A stretch of DNA of 64,000 nt from Bog-532 sp965277615 (GCA_965277615.1 CBDIDG010000005.1:992001-1056000); one strand, 5' to 3'; positions 1-8,843 are shown, counted from the first letter of the stretch. Notes: generated from the letters alone by a model not told the origin. Numbers and translations: made by a program.

Positions 1-353
1 TACTCGCAGCCGGCCACGGTGCGCTCGTACAGGATCGAAGTGAGATCCCCGCGCAGGATCTCGACGTCGCCGCCGGTGAATTCGCCCGACATGACGGCCA
101 GCTCGCGTCCGGCGGCGTCCAGGTACACCGTGTCGAACTTGCCCGTCTGCTGTCGCACGACGTCGGGCCAGATGCCCATGCGCTCGAGCACGGTCCGGTG
201 GGTGCGGCCCTTGAAGTCGACGGCCTGGCCGCCGGGCCGCAGCGTGGGCGCCTTCTCGACCACGGTGACGTCGAAGCCGTACCGGTTGAGCCAGTAGGCC
301 AGGGCGGGACCGGCGATGCTGGCGCCGGAGATGAGAACGGTCTGGTTGCGCAC
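1..353 (-). CDS. FAD-dependent monooxygenase, N-terminal part (truncated by window edge)
   Basis: The reverse strand opens with a GTG at 353, 9 bases after an AAGGAG ribosome site, and runs off the left edge of the window. The first residues (VRNQTVLISGASIAGPALAYWL) form the dinucleotide-binding fold of group A flavin monooxygenases, with a GxSxxG-like glycine pattern followed by an acidic residue at the end of strand 2 (VVEKAP). A later segment, GGQAVDFKG, fits the family. These enzymes hydroxylate aromatic or polyketide substrates using NAD(P)H and oxygen. It is divergent from the TetR gene at 437, a common drug-inducible pairing. The substrate cannot be told from the visible 117 residues. 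Confidence 0.85.
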   Translation of the reverse strand, partial: MRNQTVLISGASIAGPALAYWLNRYGFDVTVVEKAPTLRPGGQAVDFKGRTHRTVLERMGIWPDVVRQQTGKFDTVYLDAAGRELAVMSGEFTGGDVEILRGDLTSILYERTVAGCE

Positions 354-370
354 GAGCTGGCTCCTTAACT

Positions 371-406
371 GCGTCTTATGGACGCTAATTAGCGTATGAT
401 GGACGC
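371..406. promoter_or_regulatory. 36-bp dyad, likely TetR operator
   Basis: The centre is a perfect 14-bp palindrome, ACGCTAATTAGCGT (382-395). It is flanked by GCGTC (371-375) and GACGC (402-406), which are symmetric about the same axis. The element lies between the divergent monooxygenase (start 353) and TetR gene (start 437) and is AT-rich at its centre. It is the obvious binding site for the adjacent TetR protein, controlling both genes; that role is inferred. Confidence 0.7.
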
Positions 407-436
407 AGTTTCACGTCAAGCTCGTTATCCGGCAGG

Positions 437-1183
437 ATGGAGGCCATGGCCGCACCCACCGCTCTCGACCTGCTGTGGGGCACCCCTCAGCGGCCCCGGC
501 GCGGGCCGAAGCCCTCTTTGTCACTGGAGCGGATCGTGACCGAGGCGATCGCGCTGGCGGACGCCGAAGGGCTGGCGAACCTGTCGATGCAGCACCTGGC
601 CGAGCGGCTGGGCTGCGCCAAGATGGCCCTGTACCGCTACGTCCCGGGCAAGGCCGAACTGGTCGCGCTCATGCTCGACGCCGGGCTCGGTGACCCGCCG
701 TCGGCACCGCCGGCCAAGCCGGCCGTGCCGGGCCAGCCGGCCGTGCCGGGCGAGGAGCCGTGGCGAGCCGTCCTGCGGCTGTGGGCGACGACGATCTTCG
801 GCCGGTACCGCGCCCATCCGTGGGCCATCGAGGCCAGCGCCGGGCCGCGCCCCACCGGCCCGCACGAGCTGGCCTGGATGGAGACCGCGCTGGCCGCGCT
901 GGCCGGCACCGGCCTGACCGGCCCCGAGCGGCTCGACGCCGTGGTCCTGCTGAACGGCCACGTCCGGAGCCTGGTCCAGGTGACGTCGGGGGGTGACGAC
1001 CTCGAAGCCGAGATCGCCCGCCAGGTCGGCGCGGTCGTGTCGGCCTACCCGGATCGTTACCCACAGGTCCTGGCGGCGTTCGCCGGCTCGCCTCAGCCGG
1101 CCGGACGCGACAACGCGCTCGATTTCGGCATCGGCCGCATCCTCGACGGCCTCGCGGCCCTCATCGCCACCCGCTCGGCGTGA
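437..1183 (+). CDS. TetR family transcriptional regulator (TetR_C-type)
   Basis: A 248-residue repressor. The N-terminal DNA-binding domain has its helix-turn-helix at about residues 51-70 (SMQHLAERLGCAKMALYRYV), and the long C-terminal ligand domain resembles the classical tetracycline-repressor C-terminal family. An Ala/Pro-rich linker (PAKPAVPGQPAVPGE) follows the HTH domain. Two in-frame ATG codons (437 and 446) are possible starts; a GGAGG lies only 2 bases before the second, so 437 is kept. It probably represses the divergent flavin monooxygenase through the 371-406 dyad. Confidence 0.9.
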   Translation: MEAMAAPTALDLLWGTPQRPRRGPKPSLSLERIVTEAIALADAEGLANLSMQHLAERLGCAKMALYRYVPGKAELVALMLDAGLGDPPSAPPAKPAVPGQPAVPGEEPWRAVLRLWATTIFGRYRAHPWAIEASAGPRPTGPHELAWMETALAALAGTGLTGPERLDAVVLLNGHVRSLVQVTSGGDDLEAEIARQVGAVVSAYPDRYPQVLAAFAGSPQPAGRDNALDFGIGRILDGLAALIATRSA

Positions 1184-1198
1184 GCGCCAGCCGACTGG

Positions 1199-1233
1199 GG
1201 TTAGCCGATTGTGTTAGCCGCCAGGGTTAGCCG
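1199..1233. repeat. Short tandem repeat, GTTAGCCG x3
   Basis: Three copies of (G)GTTAGCCG lie between the TetR stop at 1183 and the convergent TerC-like gene, whose stop codon lies inside the third copy (1227-1229). It is one of several small tandem duplications placed right after stop codons in this window. Confidence 0.6.
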
Positions 1234-2744
1234 ACCGGGCGGCAGGCCAGGTCGGGGACGGCCGGGCGGCTGGCGAAGAACTGGCTCACGGCCACGGTCA
1301 GCTCGGCGGTGTCCAGCACGCCGTTCCGGTCCAGGTCGAGCCGGTCGAAGGCGGCCGCGGCCTCGTCCGGGCCGGCGCCGTAGACCGCGGCCAGGTCCGC
1401 GTACTCGGCGCTGTCCAGCACCCCGTTACGGTCCCGGTCGGCCACCTGGACCAGGGTGAGAGCGGCGGTGTGGACCGCGGTGTCGAAAGCCGGCCGGTCC
1501 GCGAAGTGCTGGCCCAGGCCGGTCACGAACTCCTCCCGGCTGATCTCCTGGTTGCCGTCGGCGTCCAGGTGCCGCAGCAGGACGTTGAACAGGCCCAGCT
1601 GCCCGGTGACCACGGCCTGTGCCAGCCCGGAATCGGTGGCGTGGCCGAACCTATCGCACAGCCGCTGGGTCAGCAGCGTGAGGTCATCCCGCTGCCAGCT
1701 GCCGTTCCCGTCGGTGTCGATGACCGCGAACCGGCGCTCCAGCATGGCCTGTTCGCTGCCGGTCAGCGGCCCGCCGGGCAGGGGCCCCATGGACAGCGGG
1801 CCGTTCGCGGCCGCCGCCAGCCGCTGCCGTCGCCGCTCGGCGGCCTGGCCCGCACTGCCCGCGATCGCCGTGAACAGCAAGATCGCGACCACGACCGCGA
1901 TCGACAGCCAGGTCGGGATGTGCACGGCCCAGCGCACCCCGTTGTCGTCCAGCGCCCCCAGGATCAGCTTGCCGCCGATGAATGCGCAGACCACGGCCAG
2001 CCCGGTGTTCAGGTAGACCAGCCGGTCCAGGACCCGGACGAGCAGCACGTACAGGTGCCGCAGGCCCATCAGCGCGAACACGTTGCACGCCACGATCAGC
2101 ACCGGCTTGGTGGTGATGCCGAAGATGGCCGGGATCGAGTCGAACGCGAACAGTACGTCGGCCACCGCGATGGCCGCGATCAGCAGCACCATGGGCGGCA
2201 CGGGCGGGTGGGCGCCCGTGCTGGGCCGGGTGAGCCGCCTGTGCAAGAACTGCAGCACGCGGCCCGGCTGCTGCTCGGCCGGGTTGTCCGTGCGCCCTTT
2301 GATCAGGCCGAAGGCGGTCCACAGCAGGAAGCCGCCCAGCGGGTAGAACAGCCAGTCGAAGCGGTTGATCGCCGCCGTGCCGGCCACGATGAGCACCGTG
2401 CGCAGCACCAGGGCCAGCACGATGCCGTAGAGCAGCACCCGCTGCTGCCGGGCGGCCGGCACCGCCAGCCAGCCCATGATCACGAAGAAGATGAACAGGT
2501 TGTCCAGGCTCAGGCTGTACTCGGTGAGAAAGCCGGCGTAGAACTGTCCCGCCGACGTCCAGCCCGAGGTGACGCCCAGACCCAGCCCGAACACCACCGC
2601 CAGCGACACGTACACACCGACCCAGATAACGGCCTGCCGGGTCCGGGACGAGCTAGGCCCAGGCCGCCTGGACAGCACGATCTCCACCGCGACCACCGCG
2701 CCGAGCACCGCCGCCGCAACCCACATCCACACCGGGACTGTCAT
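1227..2744 (-). CDS. TerC-family membrane protein with C-terminal EF-hand domain
   Basis: 505 residues. Residues 1 to about 300 form the TerC/Alx integral membrane fold, with about seven hydrophobic segments and the family's acidic motifs in membrane helices (SLDNLFIFF and FAFDSIPAIF). TerC/Alx proteins are linked to metal-ion (Mn, Ca) efflux and tellurium resistance. The C-terminal 190 residues carry four EF-hand loops: DTDGNGSWQRDD (about 341), DADGNQEISREE (393), DRDRNGVLDSAE (435) and DLDRNGVLDTAE (469). Loops 2-4 have the full Asp/Asn-Gly-Glu calcium pattern; the first ends in Asp instead of Glu. TerC proteins are normally about 300-350 residues, so this is a fusion that suggests calcium-gated transport (inference). 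Faces the TetR gene convergently. Confidence 0.9.
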   Translation of the reverse strand: MTVPVWMWVAAAVLGAVVAVEIVLSRRPGPSSSRTRQAVIWVGVYVSLAVVFGLGLGVTSGWTSAGQFYAGFLTEYSLSLDNLFIFFVIMGWLAVPAARQQRVLLYGIVLALVLRTVLIVAGTAAINRFDWLFYPLGGFLLWTAFGLIKGRTDNPAEQQPGRVLQFLHRRLTRPSTGAHPPVPPMVLLIAAIAVADVLFAFDSIPAIFGITTKPVLIVACNVFALMGLRHLYVLLVRVLDRLVYLNTGLAVVCAFIGGKLILGALDDNGVRWAVHIPTWLSIAVVVAILLFTAIAGSAGQAAERRRQRLAAAANGPLSMGPLPGGPLTGSEQAMLERRFAVIDTDGNGSWQRDDLTLLTQRLCDRFGHATDSGLAQAVVTGQLGLFNVLLRHLDADGNQEISREEFVTGLGQHFADRPAFDTAVHTAALTLVQVADRDRNGVLDSAEYADLAAVYGAGPDEAAAAFDRLDLDRNGVLDTAELTVAVSQFFASRPAVPDLACRPVG

Positions 2745-2807
2745 GCATCCGATCCCTGATCAGTGCGCCTCCACCTGGGCCCAGCTTAAACGGGCCAAGG
2801 TTGTTCT

Positions 2808-4049
2808 ATGGATGTAAACCCGCCTGGCGTGCCTGGCATGCCCGACGGGCCGATCGACCCAGGAAACGGTCCGGCGGACGGCCCGGACGAGCGACCGCCG
2901 CCATCCGCCGTCTTCCCGCCGTGGAGCAAGGCCTTCGTCCGGCATGCCTCGCTCTGGCTCATCGCCGCCATCGTCGGCGGCCTGTTTCTGTCCCAGCTCG
3001 CGGACTCTCTGGCCCACCGGCTGGCGGGGATCTTCCAGCTGATCGTGGTGTCGCTGTTTCTGTCGTTCGCCATCGAGCCCGCCGTGGGCTGGCTCGCCCG
3101 CCGGGGCTGGCGCCGCGGTCTGGCCACCGGGCTGATCTTCCTGGGTGTGGCGGCGGTGGGCGCGGGCCTGCTGGCGTTGCTGATCCCGGCGATCGTCACC
3201 GGCTCCCGGCAGCTGATTTCCTCGCTGCCGGACCTGCTGAACAACCTGGCCAAGTACGGTAAGCCGCTCGGGATCAGGCTGGACCGGGCCAGCTTGGAAA
3301 AGCAGCTCACCACCTACAGCGACGACCTGATCTCCGCCGCCCAGCATGTCACCGGCGGCATCCTGCATATCGCCGCGACCCTGGCCGGGGCGCTGTTCCA
3401 GGTCTCGGTGGTGGCGTTCTTCACCTTCTATATGGTCGCGCAGGGCCCACAGTTGCGCCGTGCGGTGCTGTCCCGGTTCCACCCGCACCACCAGCGGCAG
3501 ATCCTGGTGGTGTGGGAGGAGGCGATCCGGCAGACCGGCGGATACTTCTACTCCCGGCTGCTGATCGCCGTGATCAATGGCTCGCTGATGTTCCTGGTGC
3601 TGTGGATCCGGCACGTCCCGTTCGCCGCGCCGCTGGCCGTGTTCGAGGCCATGGTGGCCACGTTCATCCCGGCCGTCGGCACCTACATCGGCGGGGCGGC
3701 GCCGGTGGCCGGGGCGCTCCTGGTCAGCCCGCTGGACGCGATCATCGCTTTGGCCTGGATCATCGTCTACCAGCAAATCGAGAACTACCTGCTGGCCCCG
3801 AGGCTGACGGCCAAGACCATGGACGTGTCCGCGCCCATCGCGTTCGCGGCCGCCCTGATCGGCGGCGCGCTCGGTGGATTCCTGTTCGCATTCTTGTCCC
3901 TGCCGGTGGCCGGCATCATCCAGTCGGTGATCCGGAACTACGGCCACCAGTACGACGTCATCGCCGACCCGGCCACCGGAGACGAGGGCGGCTCCCAGGG
4001 TGAGCGGGGCGCCCCGGACGAGCCGGGAGAGCGCCGTGAGCTCAGCTGA
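2808..4049 (+). CDS. AI-2E family transporter (UPF0118 permease)
   Basis: 413 residues with about eight membrane segments in the 2-plus-cluster layout of the AI-2E/PerM family, for example WLIAAIVGGLFLSQLADSL near residue 50 and a conserved C-terminal FLFAFLSLPVAGIIQSVIRNYG. Family members export autoinducer-2 or act as Na+/H+ antiporters; the substrate here is unknown. Proline-rich N-terminal 40 residues and a charged C-terminal tail are cytoplasmic. The gene starts 63 bases from the divergent TerC gene, and its last codons overlap the following TetR gene by 14 bases, so the two are probably co-translated. Confidence 0.9.
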   Translation: MDVNPPGVPGMPDGPIDPGNGPADGPDERPPPSAVFPPWSKAFVRHASLWLIAAIVGGLFLSQLADSLAHRLAGIFQLIVVSLFLSFAIEPAVGWLARRGWRRGLATGLIFLGVAAVGAGLLALLIPAIVTGSRQLISSLPDLLNNLAKYGKPLGIRLDRASLEKQLTTYSDDLISAAQHVTGGILHIAATLAGALFQVSVVAFFTFYMVAQGPQLRRAVLSRFHPHHQRQILVVWEEAIRQTGGYFYSRLLIAVINGSLMFLVLWIRHVPFAAPLAVFEAMVATFIPAVGTYIGGAAPVAGALLVSPLDAIIALAWIIVYQQIENYLLAPRLTAKTMDVSAPIAFAAALIGGALGGFLFAFLSLPVAGIIQSVIRNYGHQYDVIADPATGDEGGSQGERGAPDEPGERRELS

Positions 4050-4605
4050 AGGGGGCGCCCGGCCGCTGCGCAGCGACGCCGCGGCGAACGCGGAGCGGGT
4101 GCTCGCGGCCGCGATCCGGGCCGGGCTGAACGAGGGCAGGCATGTGCCGCTGGCCCGGATCGCGGCCGAGGCCGGGGTGGGTGTGGGCACGCTGTACCGG
4201 CGTTATCCCAGCCGGGAAGCGCTGCTGGAGGCGCTGCAGATCCGCGCCTACGGCATCCTCGCCGACGTGGCCGCCCAGGCGCTGGCCGCCACGGACACCG
4301 GCATCGCGGCGGTCGAGCAGTTCCTGGTGGCCAGCTACGCCGTCCGGGACCAGCTGGTGCTCCCGATGCACGGCGCGCCCTGGACCGCAGGGGAGGAGTC
4401 GGCCCGCGGCCGGATGCGCGTGCGTAACCTGGTGACCGAGATCGTCGGCCGCGGCCACCAGGACGGCACCATCCGGCCGGACGTGACCGCTTGGACCGTG
4501 GTCCAGTTCGGTGCGATGCTGGCCCACCCGCTGCCCGCGGGCCCGATCCAGGAGGAAAACGCGGCCGAACAGCGCCGGATCTTCCTCCGCGGGATCAGCG
4601 TGTAG
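4036..4605 (+). CDS. TetR family transcriptional regulator
   Basis: About 189 residues from a GTG at 4036, which follows a GGGAGAG ribosome site by 5-6 bases and overlaps the AI-2E permease stop (TGA 4047-4049). An in-frame GTG at 4000 would add 12 residues but lacks such a site. The HTH (LARIAAEAGVGVGTLYRRYPS) lies at residues 39-60. The C-terminal half resembles TetR regulators with the alpha-helical SbtR/AcrR-like ligand domain. The regulated genes may be the permease or the downstream oxidoreductase. Confidence 0.88.
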   Translation: MSSAEGGARPLRSDAAANAERVLAAAIRAGLNEGRHVPLARIAAEAGVGVGTLYRRYPSREALLEALQIRAYGILADVAAQALAATDTGIAAVEQFLVASYAVRDQLVLPMHGAPWTAGEESARGRMRVRNLVTEIVGRGHQDGTIRPDVTAWTVVQFGAMLAHPLPAGPIQEENAAEQRRIFLRGISV

Positions 4606-4645
4606 CCTTAAACGGACGAAAACATCCGCTTCAGGAGGGCGCCAC

Positions 4646-6940
4646 GTGGCCCCAGCTTCCGCTCGTGCCGTGCGCTTCGACCGGTATGGCGGCCTCGACG
4701 TCCTGTACGTGGCCGACGTCCCCACCCCCGAGCCCGGCCCCGGCGAGGTGCTGGTCGAGATCCGGGCCGCGGCCATCAACCCGGGCGAGGCCGCGATCCG
4801 CGAAGGCGCGATGGACGCGATGTCCCCGGCTACCTTCCCATCCGGGGAAGGCAGCGACCTGGCCGGGGTGGTGGTGGCGGCCGCGGCCGACGTGACCGCG
4901 TTCCAGCCCGGCGATGAGGTGCTGGGCTACTCCTGGACCCGGTCCAGTCACGCCACCCACACGGCCGTCCCGGCGAACCAGCTCATCGGCAAGCCCACCG
5001 GGATGTCGTGGGAGGTCGCCGGGTCGCTGTACGTCATCGGGGTGACGGCGTACGCGGCGGCCCGGGCGGCCGGCGCCGCCCGCGGTGACGTGGTGGCGGT
5101 ATCGGCGGCCGCGGGTGGAGTCGGCCGGGTGCTGACCCAGTTGCTGGTCCACCGGGGCGCCCGGGTGCTGGGGATCGCGTCGGCGGCGAACGCGGACTGG
5201 CTGACCGCTCACGGCGCGGTCCCGGTCGAGTACGGCGACGGGCTGGCGGACCGGCTCCGGGCCCAGGCCCCGGACGGGATCGACGCCTTCATCGACCTGC
5301 ACGGCCCGGAGTACGTCCAGCTCGCGGCCGACCTGGGCATCGCCCCCAGCCGGATCGAGACCATCATTTCGTACGAAAAGGCGGCCGAGCTGGGCGCCAA
5401 GTCCGAGGGCAGCACCGACGCCTCGACCCCGGAGGTGATGCAGGAGATCGCCGACCTGGTCACCGCCGGGGTGATCGAGATCGACATCGCCGGCACCTAC
5501 CGGCTGGAAGACGTCGCGGCCGCCTTCGCCGAGCTGGCCGGCGGGCACCCCCAGGGCAAGCTGGTCCTCATCCCGGGCCGCGGTGCCATTATCGAGGCCC
5601 TGCAGCGGGTCCTGCCGGCCGAGGCCGTGCTCACCTCCGGCACCGACGCCTACCGCGACGCGACCAGCCCGGACAACAGTAGCTTCCCGCAGGCCCCGGA
5701 CGCGGTCGTGCGTCCCCGGTCCGGCGCGGATGTCGCGCTGGCCGTCCAGGCTGCCCGGGAGGCCGGCGGCCAGGTGATGGTCCAGGCCACCGGTCATGGC
5801 GCGGGCATGACCGTCGGCGCGGGGGTGATCCTGGTCGACACCTCCGTGCTGGACGGCGTGCAGGTCGACGCGGCGGCGCGGGTGGCCCGGGCCGGTGCGG
5901 GCGCGGTCTGGTCGAAGGTCCAGGAACAGGCCTGGCCGCACGACCTGCTCGCGCTGAGCGGCACCTCGCCCACGGTCGGCGTGGCCGGGTACACGTTCCA
6001 CGGCGGGGTCGGCTGGCTGGCCCGCCCATTCGGGCTCGCGTCCGGGTCGCTGCGTTCCGTCCAGTACGTCGACGGCGCGGGCCAGGCCCGGCAGGCGGCC
6101 GAGGACAGCCCGGACCCGGCCGACCGGGAGGCGCTGTGGGCCTTCCGCGGTGGCGCCCCGGTCGGGATCGCGACCGAGCTGGAGTTTGGCCTGCATCCCG
6201 TGGCCGAGCTGTGGGCCGGGTACCTGCTCTGGCCGGGCCAGCACCTGCCCGCACTGGCCGCCGCCTGGGCCGGGGCCCTGGCCGCGGCGCCCGACGCGCT
6301 GACCAGCACGCTGTCCCTGCTGGGCCTGCCGCCGGAAGGCCCGTTCCCGGACGAGCTGAAGGGCACGGCGGTGGTCCACCTGTCCTACGCCTCGGTGGCC
6401 GGCGAGGCCGGTCTGGCCGGCCTGCGGCGGGCTCTGCGGGCGGTGGCCGAGCCCACGGTGGACACCACCGGCCCGGCCGACGCCACGATCCTGGCCCAGA
6501 TCCACCTGGATCCACCGGGCGGGATCCCGGCTCGCGGCATGGGCCAGTGGCTGACCGCCGCCCCGGCCGACCTCATCGTGGCCTTGGCCGACGCGGCCCG
6601 GATTGGCCAGCCCGGCGGCCTGAACATGATCGAGATCCGCCACGTCGCGTCGGATGCGGCCGCCCCGGACGGCGCGCTGACCCGGGCCCCGGGCCCGTTC
6701 CTGCTGCACACGGTGGGGGCCGCGCCCAGCGACGCGGCCCGGGCCAAGGTCGACGCCGCGCTGAGTCAGGTGCTGGCGGCGGCCGCCCCGGCCGACACCG
6801 GCCTGTCCGCCCCCACGTTCCGGGAGGGCCAGCCGGACGACGCGGGCGCCTACCGGCCGGCGGACCTGGACCGCCTGACCGGGATCGCCGCGGACCTCGA
6901 CCCGGACGGCACGCTGCTGTTCGTCCGCGGCGTCCGGTGA
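4646..6940 (+). CDS. Fusion: zinc-independent quinone reductase (MDR) + FAD-binding oxidoreductase (BBE type)
   Basis: A 764-residue protein from a GTG at 4646, 6 bases after GGAGGG. Residues 1-312 are a complete medium-chain reductase of the NADPH:quinone reductase type, with the cofactor motif SAAAGGVGRVLTQL and no zinc-ligand set. With almost no linker, the rest is a PCMH/VAO-type flavoprotein: VVRPRSGADVALAVQAAREAG, a candidate flavin-linking histidine in QATGHGAG, the GVGWLARPFGLAS substrate-domain entry and a short berberine-bridge-like C terminus (YRPADLDRLTGIAADLDP). Each half is normally a separate protein. The open frame is continuous with no in-frame stop or second ribosome site seen between domains. 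Substrate unknown. Weak alternatives are two genes joined by a lost stop. Confidence 0.85.
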   Translation: MAPASARAVRFDRYGGLDVLYVADVPTPEPGPGEVLVEIRAAAINPGEAAIREGAMDAMSPATFPSGEGSDLAGVVVAAAADVTAFQPGDEVLGYSWTRSSHATHTAVPANQLIGKPTGMSWEVAGSLYVIGVTAYAAARAAGAARGDVVAVSAAAGGVGRVLTQLLVHRGARVLGIASAANADWLTAHGAVPVEYGDGLADRLRAQAPDGIDAFIDLHGPEYVQLAADLGIAPSRIETIISYEKAAELGAKSEGSTDASTPEVMQEIADLVTAGVIEIDIAGTYRLEDVAAAFAELAGGHPQGKLVLIPGRGAIIEALQRVLPAEAVLTSGTDAYRDATSPDNSSFPQAPDAVVRPRSGADVALAVQAAREAGGQVMVQATGHGAGMTVGAGVILVDTSVLDGVQVDAAARVARAGAGAVWSKVQEQAWPHDLLALSGTSPTVGVAGYTFHGGVGWLARPFGLASGSLRSVQYVDGAGQARQAAEDSPDPADREALWAFRGGAPVGIATELEFGLHPVAELWAGYLLWPGQHLPALAAAWAGALAAAPDALTSTLSLLGLPPEGPFPDELKGTAVVHLSYASVAGEAGLAGLRRALRAVAEPTVDTTGPADATILAQIHLDPPGGIPARGMGQWLTAAPADLIVALADAARIGQPGGLNMIEIRHVASDAAAPDGALTRAPGPFLLHTVGAAPSDAARAKVDAALSQVLAAAAPADTGLSAPTFREGQPDDAGAYRPADLDRLTGIAADLDPDGTLLFVRGVR

Positions 6941-6980
6941 GCCCGGCCGCCGGTTAGCGCTGGCCGGTTAGCGTAGGGGC

Positions 6981-7763
6981 GTGAACGCGGAGCAGCAGGG
7001 CACGTCCGGCCCCCTGACCTACGGCAGCTACCTGCGGCTGGACGACCTGCTGGCCTGTCAGCAGCCGCGGACCGACGTGCACGACGAGATGCTGTTCGTG
7101 ATCATCCACCAGGTGTACGAGCTGTGGTTCAAGCAGACCCTGTACGAGACCGAGCTGCTGCAGCGCCGGCTGGAGGGCGGCGACGGGGCCGGCGCCATGG
7201 CCACCGCGCGCCGGATCGCCAAGATCCTCAAGACCGTGGTCGGGCAGATGGACGTACTGGAGACCATGACGCCGCAGCAGTTCGCCCGGTTCCGCCCGGA
7301 CCTGGGCAGTTCGAGCGGCTTCCAGTCCACCCAGTTCCGGCGGATCGAGGCGACCTATGGCCGGCGGCACTTCAGCGTCACCGGTGGTGACCCCGTGCTG
7401 ACCGTGATCATGGACCGGCGCCCGGTCTTCGACTCGCTGCTGTACTACCTGCACGCGACCGGCTGGCCGATCCCGGACCAGGTGCTGAGCCGGGACCCAA
7501 GCCAGCCCTGGCCCGGCAACGCCCACGTGGAGGCAGTGCTGGCCCAGGTCTACGGCGAAGCGGGCACCCCGGCCGAGGTCTGCGAGGCCCTGGTCGACGT
7601 GGACGAGGGCATCCAGGAGTGGCGCTACCGGCACGTCAAGGCGGTCGAGCGCATCATCGGCGCCAGGCTCGGGACGGGCGGATCCTCGGGCGTCGACTAC
7701 CTGCGCCGCACCCTGTTCCGCCCGTTCTTCCCCGACCTCTGGGAGATCCGCTCCCGCCCCTGA
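6981..7763 (+). CDS. kynA: Tryptophan 2,3-dioxygenase
   Basis: 260 residues, matching heme-dependent tryptophan 2,3-dioxygenase throughout. LTYGSYLRLDDLLACQQP is the N-terminal signature. HDEMLFVIIHQVYELWFKQ carries the active-site histidine, RFRPDLGSSSGFQS the substrate loop and EWRYRHVKAVERIIG the proximal heme ligand. GTGGSSGVDYLRRTL follows. It opens the indole ring of L-tryptophan to N-formylkynurenine, the first step of the kynurenine pathway. Start is GTG 6981 following a GGTTAGCG tandem duplication. No other kynurenine gene is adjacent; a cyclase of the kynurenine-formamidase superfamily lies far away at 50099. Confidence 0.95.
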   Translation: MNAEQQGTSGPLTYGSYLRLDDLLACQQPRTDVHDEMLFVIIHQVYELWFKQTLYETELLQRRLEGGDGAGAMATARRIAKILKTVVGQMDVLETMTPQQFARFRPDLGSSSGFQSTQFRRIEATYGRRHFSVTGGDPVLTVIMDRRPVFDSLLYYLHATGWPIPDQVLSRDPSQPWPGNAHVEAVLAQVYGEAGTPAEVCEALVDVDEGIQEWRYRHVKAVERIIGARLGTGGSSGVDYLRRTLFRPFFPDLWEIRSRP

Positions 7764-8843
7764 TCAGCCGATCGCCGGTCCGGCTGGACGGGCGGACATC
7801 GTAATGAAGTCCCGGGCCCACGCGGGGTTGAAGAACGTATACGGGCCGTGGTCGGTCGAGGCGAGCAGCTTGCTGCCGTTGGACGGGGCGGCCAGGCCGG
7901 CCGGCAGCGCAGGTGCGTAGCTGGCGAAGACAGGCCACGCCGGGTTGATGTCGAGTTCCATGGCGCGTACCGCCCCGGCCCTGATCAGGAGCTGGGCCAG
8001 TTGCAGCGAGTCCAGCGCCGGGCCGGCCGTGTAGACCAGAGCGCCGTCGGCGGTGATACCGAGCCCGGACCGCCACTGGTGCTCGACGCCGGGCCGGCCG
8101 CGACCACACGAAGTCGCACTGCAGGTCGAGCCCCAGAACCGCCAGCTGCGGGTGGTGACCCGCGCGGTTGGCCGGCTGTTCGCCACCAGCGGCACCAGAT
8201 TCTGCCGGACGCTGACCACCGCGTGCGTCATCGTGACGTCGGTGCCCCAGGCCCCCAGGCCGACGTCTCCGTTCGCGTAAATGACCAGCGAGGCCGCACC
8301 CTGTACCAGCGGGACGACGGTACGGCCCTCGGTGTAGTAGCCACCCCGCGCGTCCCTCATCTTGAACCCGCCGTTGAACGCCGCGACCAGCGTGGCGGCC
8401 TGGGCTGGCCTGATCGGCGCCGTAAACCGGTACGGGCCGCCGCCCGGGCTCAGCGAACCCGAGTACAGCCGCGCGACCAGCAGCCGGGTGTCCATCCAGG
8501 CGATCCCGGCGACCTGGGTGCCTCCCGGCGGGACGAGCGTGGTCTCGTACACCGCCACGTGCCCCCGGACCCGGCGTCCGGCCGGATGCCAGCGGCCCTG
8601 TCCGGCGGCCGCCACGCCGGACAAGACCAGCGAAGCCGGGGCCGGGAGGGCGGGTCCGGGCGGATCCGTGCTGACCGATGCGGAACGGGATGCGGTGGCC
8701 TTCGCGACCGGCGTGTAGCTGGTACTTCCGGTCGCCGAGCCGCGCGTGCTGCATGCCGTCAGGACCGCGCTCAGGCTGATCAGCGCGGTCAGGCCGGTCA
8801 GGCGAGCGCGGTTACGGTCGGACCACCTCATCACGCGGCCCAC
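7764..8843 (-). CDS. Lipoprotein with phosphodiester glycosidase (NAGPA/DUF2233) domain
   Basis: Up to 359 residues. The N terminus has arginines, a hydrophobic stretch and a lipobox LTAC at about residue 32, so it is exported and lipid-anchored. The mature part matches the phosphodiester glycosidase family: AAFNGGFKMRDARGGYYTEG near the middle, GDVGLGAWGTDV, and a C-terminal ALVYTAGPALDSLQLAQLL leading to AMELDINPAWPVF. Relatives release N-acetylglucosamine from phosphodiesters (NAGPA) or act on cell-wall polymers; the substrate here is unknown. GTG 8843, GTG 8834 and ATG 8831 are all possible starts. Its stop codon directly abuts the convergent kynA stop. Confidence 0.82.
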   Translation of the reverse strand: MGRVMRWSDRNRARLTGLTALISLSAVLTACSTRGSATGSTSYTPVAKATASRSASVSTDPPGPALPAPASLVLSGVAAAGQGRWHPAGRRVRGHVAVYETTLVPPGGTQVAGIAWMDTRLLVARLYSGSLSPGGGPYRFTAPIRPAQAATLVAAFNGGFKMRDARGGYYTEGRTVVPLVQGAASLVIYANGDVGLGAWGTDVTMTHAVVSVRQNLVPLVANSRPTARVTTRSWRFWGSTCSATSCGRGRPGVEHQWRSGLGITADGALVYTAGPALDSLQLAQLLIRAGAVRAMELDINPAWPVFASYAPALPAGLAAPSNGSKLLASTDHGPYTFFNPAWARDFITMSARPAGPAIG

